DNA of 10,928 bases, taken from the NCBI GenBank assembly GCA_964648415.1, contig CAZYOC010000151.1, positions 1 through 10,928 on the forward strand. The letters are read 5' to 3'. Each line of letters starts with the position of its first letter. Position 1 is the first letter of the stretch. Shown here one piece after another: positions 7,306-10,928 of this stretch. The notes under the pieces are model-generated. The model was given only the letters and a program-made list of their open reading frames with translations. It was not told the DNA's origin and made no database searches. Both the position numbers and the translations under genes were made by a program. Source of the DNA: G963669175 sp964648415. GTDB taxonomy: Bacteria; Electryoneota; Electryoneia; Electryoneales; Electryoneaceae.

Positions 7306-8259
7306 GTGGCTGAACGTGTGATTCGCATTGGAACTCGCGGCAGCAAGCTGGCGATCTGGCAGGCATTGCAGGCGGAAAAGCTGGTGCAGCGGGCGTGGCC
7401 GGAAGTTGACACGGAAATCGTGGAGATAAAAACCACCGGCGACCGTGACCAGAATACTCCGCTCGCCGAGATGGGCGGGGTCGGTGTGTTTGTCAAGGAG
7501 CTGGAATCGGCGCTGATGGACGACCGGATTGATGTGGCGGTGCACAGCGCGAAGGACTTGCCGGCTCGCATGCCCGATGGGCTGGAGACGGCGGCGGTGC
7601 TGCCGCGTGGGCCGGTGGAAGACGTGATCCTGTGCCGGGAAGCCGATAGGTTGCGCGACCTGAAAGAGGGCGCGTTGGTCGGCACCTCCAGCCCACGCCG
7701 ACGGACCCAGCTGCTGGCAATTCGCGAGGATTTGCAGTTCAAACCCCTCCGTGGCAACATCGACACCCGTATCCGGAAGATGGAGGAAGGGCGGTACGAT
7801 GCCATTGTGATGGCGCGCGCGGCCCTGGTGCGGCTCGGGATGGTGGAGCACATCACCGAGATCCTGGACCCGGTGGCGATCATTCCGTCACCCGGGCAGG
7901 GTATTGTCGCTCTTCAGGTGCGTTCCAGCGATGATGAACTGTTCGGCAAGCTCCATGCGGAGCGGGACATCAACACCAGTTATGAGTTCCATGCCGAGCG
8001 GGGGTTCCTGTACAAGCTGAAAGCGGGCTGCAGCGCGGCGGTGGGAGGCTGGGCGCGAGTGAGAAGCAATGGCCTGCTCACCATGCGGGTGCGGGTGTTG
8101 TCGCCCGACGGGAGCACGGCTGTGGAAGCCATGGCCTCCGCGTCCACCAACGCCGACCTGTTCCAGTTCGGCAAGGATATGGCCTCCAACCTGTTAAAAA
8201 ACGGGGCCGGATTGCTGTTTATGAACGACGACGAGGAAGATTTCTGGGGCAACGCATGA
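7306..8259 (+). CDS. hemC: porphobilinogen deaminase (hydroxymethylbilane synthase)
   Basis: A 317-residue enzyme that joins four porphobilinogen units into hydroxymethylbilane, in the cytoplasm. It starts with IRIGTRGSKLAIWQA, carries KTTGDRDQ and AVHSAKDLP with the catalytic Asp84, then GTSSPRRRTQLL, LRGNIDTRIRKME and SPGQGIVALQ, and ends with LKAGCSAAVGGWA in which Cys242 would bind the dipyrromethane cofactor. Asp84 and Cys242 fall at the same positions as in the E. coli enzyme, and the length is typical (about 310). The start is GTG with AAGGAG at 7294-7299, and the alternative would cut into the first conserved strand. It sits 10 nt after the precorrin-2 dehydrogenase and overlaps the next gene by ATGA, so translation is probably coupled. 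The acidic C-terminus (NDDEEDFWGNA) looks like a lineage-specific tail. Confidence 0.97.
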   Translation: MAERVIRIGTRGSKLAIWQALQAEKLVQRAWPEVDTEIVEIKTTGDRDQNTPLAEMGGVGVFVKELESALMDDRIDVAVHSAKDLPARMPDGLETAAVLPRGPVEDVILCREADRLRDLKEGALVGTSSPRRRTQLLAIREDLQFKPLRGNIDTRIRKMEEGRYDAIVMARAALVRLGMVEHITEILDPVAIIPSPGQGIVALQVRSSDDELFGKLHAERDINTSYEFHAERGFLYKLKAGCSAAVGGWARVRSNGLLTMRVRVLSPDGSTAVEAMASASTNADLFQFGKDMASNLLKNGAGLLFMNDDEEDFWGNA

Positions 8260-9815
8260 GCGAGGAAACCAAGGGCAAAGTATACTTGATCGGGGCGGGG
8301 CCGGGAGTGGCGGAACTGATCACCTGGCGCGGGCTGGAACTGCTGGCGACGGCGGATGTAGTCTGCTTCGACGCTTTGGTGGACCCCACGCTGGTGGTTA
8401 CGCTACCGCCGACCATCGAACGGATCTATGTGGGCAAACGCGCCGGCCAGCATTCCAAGCCCCAGGACGAGATCACGCAGCTCCTGGTGAAGCTGGCGTC
8501 GGAGGGGCGTACTGTGGCCCGTTTAAAAGGGGGCGATCCCTTCATCTTCGGCCGCGGTGGGGAAGAGGCTCGGGAGCTGGTGAAAGCCGGGATTCCCTTT
8601 GAGATTGTGCCGGGTGTAACCGCTGCATCGGCGGCGACCGCGTATTGCGGGATTCCCCTGACCTGCCGTGGCGAAGTGACCGTCGCCTCTTTGTTTACCG
8701 CGCATGAAGATCCCGACAAGGATGAAGCGAAGCGGTTGAATTACCACCGTCTGGCCGAGCTTGACGGAACCCTGGCGGGGTACATGGGGATCGCGCGGCT
8801 TCCGCAAGTGGTGGAGCTGTTGATCACCGGGGGCAGAGATCCCGAGACGCCGGCGGCGGTGATCGAACGCGGTGCGACTCCGGCTCAGCGCATGGTGAAG
8901 GCTCCGCTGAAGGATCTTCCGGCCGAAGTCGAGAAGGCCGGCCTTAAGCCGCCGGCGTTGATTGTCGTGGGCAAGACGGTGGCTATGAGCGAGGGTCTTC
9001 AGTGGTACCGGCCCGGCCCTTTGGCGGGGAAGCGTGTGCTGGTGACACGTCCGGCGGATCAGGCGGGGCCGATGTACAACGCCCTCAAGAAGTTGGGCGC
9101 CTGGGTTGTACCGGCGCCGGCGATCCGGACTCAGAACCACCTTGACCTGAAAGGCTGGGAATCGTTCAACAACCTGCTGGAGAAGCCGGGCTGGCTGGTA
9201 TTTACCAGCGAAAACGGGGTCCGGTTCTTTATGCGTAACCTGTTTCGGATTGGCGGCGATATCCGGATTCTGGGCATGTTCCGCATCGCGGTGATCGGGG
9301 CCGGCACAAAGCGCGCCCTCGGCGAGATGGGTGTGCAGGCGGATTTCGTCCCGAGCACGTTCACCGGCAAAACACTCGGCGAGGAGCTGGGGAAGCATAT
9401 CATCCGCGGCGACAACGTGGTCCGGGTACGCGGCAACCTGGGCGAGCCCGTGGTGGAAACTTTGCTCGATCAGGCGGGTGCGAAAGTGCTGCCCTTGCAG
9501 GTGTACGTTACCGAAACCGCGCCGTTGGATGACGGTGTCCGGGCGTGGGTACGCGAGGCGCCGCTGGATTATGTCACTTTCACCAGCGGCTCCACCGCGA
9601 CCTCGTTTGTGGAGCAGTGGGGCGACGAAGGGCGGGAGCTGGTGGACGGGGCCAAGGTAGTCTCGATCGGTCCGATGACCAGCAACGTGGTGCGGGAGCT
9701 TGGGTTCCAGGTGGATCTGCAGGCGGAGCCGCATGATGTTGAGGGGATTGTGGCGACCATCCTGGCTGATGTTGCGTCGGAGAAACCAAAGGATAGCCTG
9801 GCGAGACGAAGTTGA
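8256..9815 (+). CDS. cobA-hemD: fused uroporphyrinogen-III C-methyltransferase / uroporphyrinogen-III synthase
   Basis: A 519-residue two-domain protein. Residues about 8-245 are an S-adenosylmethionine-dependent methyltransferase that makes precorrin-2 (YLIGAGPG, YVGKRAGQHSKPQDEI, LKGGDPFIFGRGGEE at 90-104, VPGVTAASAATAYCGIPLTCRG, LDGTLAGYMGIARLP, PALIVVGKTV). Residues about 257-510 are HemD, which closes hydroxymethylbilane to uroporphyrinogen III (GKRVLVTRPADQAGPM, WLVFTSENGVRFF, IAVIGAGTKRAL, VRVRGNLGE, DYVTFTSGSTATSF, VVSIGPMTSNVVRELG). This fusion is well known in anaerobes and Gram-positive bacteria. HemD acts first and may pass its product to the methyltransferase half. One oddity: the usual GAGPGDPELLT reads GAGPGVAELIT here, so the motif Asp is Val18. 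The ATG overlaps the hemC stop by 4 nt. It is the last gene of the operon. Confidence 0.95.
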   Translation: MSEETKGKVYLIGAGPGVAELITWRGLELLATADVVCFDALVDPTLVVTLPPTIERIYVGKRAGQHSKPQDEITQLLVKLASEGRTVARLKGGDPFIFGRGGEEARELVKAGIPFEIVPGVTAASAATAYCGIPLTCRGEVTVASLFTAHEDPDKDEAKRLNYHRLAELDGTLAGYMGIARLPQVVELLITGGRDPETPAAVIERGATPAQRMVKAPLKDLPAEVEKAGLKPPALIVVGKTVAMSEGLQWYRPGPLAGKRVLVTRPADQAGPMYNALKKLGAWVVPAPAIRTQNHLDLKGWESFNNLLEKPGWLVFTSENGVRFFMRNLFRIGGDIRILGMFRIAVIGAGTKRALGEMGVQADFVPSTFTGKTLGEELGKHIIRGDNVVRVRGNLGEPVVETLLDQAGAKVLPLQVYVTETAPLDDGVRAWVREAPLDYVTFTSGSTATSFVEQWGDEGRELVDGAKVVSIGPMTSNVVRELGFQVDLQAEPHDVEGIVATILADVASEKPKDSLARRS

Positions 9816-9892
9816 CGCGGGTCATCTTCTGTGCACAGCGTTGGGGTTAGTTTGAATCTGACGCAATCATTTGCCTGCTGGAGAGTACAGTC
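9816..9892. other. 77-bp spacer between cobA-hemD and the HDOD gene
   Basis: The spacer has a perfect 10-bp palindrome, CTGTGCACAG (9829-9838), and the HDOD ribosome site near its end. I see no T-run terminator and no convincing -35/-10 pair, so read-through from the tetrapyrrole operon is possible. Confidence 0.4.
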
Positions 9893-10762
9893 ATGACGGA
9901 CATCATCGAAGCGATGAAGGCGCGCGGCGATCTGCCGGCGTTGCCGGAGCTGCTGGTCAAACTCAACAAGAAGATCCACGATCCGAACTCTTCGATGGAA
10001 GAGATCGCGGAGGTCATCAAGACCGACCCGGCGTTGGCGGGACGGATCAGCCGGCTGGCGAACTCCGCGTTTTACGCAGGGGGGCGTCATGAGGTCAAGG
10101 ACTTGAACATGGCCGTGGCGCGGTTGGGGTTGCGTGAGATCAAGAACGTCGTATTCGCCATGCATGTCCACCAGATATTCAAGCTCTCCCTCGATATTGA
10201 CGAGCGTCAATTCTGGACTCATTCCATCGCGGTGGGCATCGGTGCGCAGAAACTGGCGGCGATTCTGGGCGCGGGTATGACCGACCAGGAAATCGCCTAC
10301 ATGGCTGGCCTGCTGCACGATGTGGGCATCCTGGTGTTCGGCTACGTCATTCCCACCGACTACGCTTTGTTTCTGAAAGAGGCGGTCAGCGAAGAGAACC
10401 GTAAGAATCAGCTCAGCCTCCACGCCCAGGAATGGGACCGCTTCGGTGTGGATCATCCCGAGCTGGGGGCGGCGTTCATTGAGACGTGGTGGGAGCTGAA
10501 CGAAGAGATCGTGGAGGCGGTCAAGCAGCATCATGTGCCCCTGAACGGGGGGTTCGAGGTGCCGCCGGTGAGCCGGGTGATCAATGTGGTGAACTCCTAC
10601 TGCGGCGTGCTCGACTTTACGAACGGCATCAATACCTACCGGAAGCAATTTGATTACCGATGTTTCCGTGAATTGCATCTTACGGAAGAGCAGGTGGCGA
10701 TGTTCACGCTGGAGCTGAAGAACCGGGTGGCTCAGCAGGCGGCGGCGATTTACGGGAAGTAA
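9893..10762 (+). CDS. HDOD-domain signalling protein
   Basis: A 289-residue protein that is almost entirely one HDOD domain. HDOD proteins are helical relatives of HD phosphohydrolases, found in bacterial signalling and cell-cycle or stress control; most have no shown catalytic activity. Visible features: LPALPELLVKLNKKIHDPNSSMEEIAEVIKTDPALAGRISRLANSAFY at the N-terminus, LNMAVARLGLREIKNVVFAM, and then His110, His142-Asp143 (AGLLHDVG), His188 (DHPELGA) and His213-His214, the ligands of an HD metal site. The position where HD enzymes have a last Asp is Asn234 (NVVNSYCG). No receiver or GGDEF domain is attached. The ATG has GGAGAG 7 nt upstream (9880-9885). It stands alone, 77 bp after cobA-hemD in the same direction; whether it shares that transcript is unclear. 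Role unknown. Confidence 0.88.
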   Translation: MTDIIEAMKARGDLPALPELLVKLNKKIHDPNSSMEEIAEVIKTDPALAGRISRLANSAFYAGGRHEVKDLNMAVARLGLREIKNVVFAMHVHQIFKLSLDIDERQFWTHSIAVGIGAQKLAAILGAGMTDQEIAYMAGLLHDVGILVFGYVIPTDYALFLKEAVSEENRKNQLSLHAQEWDRFGVDHPELGAAFIETWWELNEEIVEAVKQHHVPLNGGFEVPPVSRVINVVNSYCGVLDFTNGINTYRKQFDYRCFRELHLTEEQVAMFTLELKNRVAQQAAAIYGK

Positions 10763-10895
10763 CCCTGAAAATGGGACTGCTACTCTTTTCCGTAGTTGGG
10801 GATAGTATGAATAGAAATCGTCAATAAAATGTTGGTTTCAATGCTGAAGCTGCGCATGGAGTCGCGGAAAAGGTAGCTGTACCAATTTTCAGGGT
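10762..10895. mobile_element. 134-bp MITE- or REP-like element with 31-nt terminal inverted repeats
   Basis: The left arm (10762-10792) and right arm (10865-10895) are reverse complements at 28 of 32 aligned columns, with two mismatches and two one-base gaps. The outer 11 bases (ACCCTGAAAAT / ATTTTCAGGGT) and inner 8 bases (CTTTTCCG / CGGAAAAG) are perfect, and the segments between them are the same length on both sides. The 72-nt centre (10793-10864) is about 40% G+C, well below the neighbouring genes, and has no plausible ORF. The element begins at the last base of the HDOD stop codon. I see no target-site duplication. It could be a miniature transposable element, a repeat moved by a REP-associated (IS200/IS605-like) transposase, or a large RNA hairpin ending the HDOD transcript without a T-run. 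Confidence 0.55.
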
Positions 10896-10928
10896 GACAT
10901 ATGGTGTTATACAGGATATAGTAATTCT

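Noticed and set aside
9829..9838. CTGTGCACAG as a LexA box
   Set aside because: It has the CTG...CAG ends but is only 10 bp, whereas the known E. coli-type box is 16 bp with eight internal bases; no SOS gene follows.

Overview
The window is GC-rich bacterial DNA, roughly 60% G+C by eye, with tightly packed genes, GTG as well as ATG starts and clear purine-rich ribosome binding sites. It holds seven protein-coding genes; I see no rRNA, tRNA, CRISPR array or intact transposase gene. The mix of cytoplasmic GH2 beta-mannosidase, Gfo/Idh/MocA oxidoreductase, beta-propeller glycosidase, SurA/PpiD-like foldase, siroheme-type tetrapyrrole genes and an HDOD protein would fit a saccharolytic, possibly anaerobic, uncultured lineage of the Hydrogenedentota / Sumerlaeota / PVC kind. 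That placement is a guess from gene content, not a measurement.

Left half (1-6376), carbohydrate block. Two 27-bp direct repeats (1-68) and a short leader precede a plus-strand GH2 beta-mannosidase (154-2640). Convergent to it lies a compact minus-strand operon, read from right to left: Gfo/Idh/MocA oxidoreductase (6376-5282), DUF1861-like five-bladed-propeller predicted glycosidase (5256-4381) and a membrane-anchored SurA/PpiD-like peptidyl-prolyl isomerase (4370-2790). The gaps are 25 and 10 nt. The first three enzymes lack signal peptides and plausibly process imported mannosides in the cytoplasm; the foldase is an odd partner.

Centre (6377-6641), divergent intergenic region. It carries a plausible sigma70-type promoter for the rightward genes and two AT-rich direct repeats that could be an operator for the leftward operon.

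Right half (6642-9815), tetrapyrrole operon: precorrin-2 dehydrogenase, porphobilinogen deaminase (hemC) and a fused uroporphyrinogen-III methyltransferase/synthase (cobA-hemD). Gaps are 10 nt and then a 4-nt ATGA overlap. Together these three proteins convert porphobilinogen to uroporphyrinogen III, precorrin-2 and sirohydrochlorin (possibly siroheme). No hemA, hemL or hemB is present in the window.

End (9893-10928). An HDOD-domain signalling protein with most HD metal ligands retained is followed directly by a 134-bp AT-richer element with 31-nt imperfect terminal inverted repeats, whose first base is the last base of the HDOD stop codon. This element is the most unusual non-coding structure in the window. 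I did not find convincing evidence of a wholly new multi-gene system; the best leads are the mannoside operon with its DUF1861 protein and degenerate parvulin, and the terminal inverted-repeat element.
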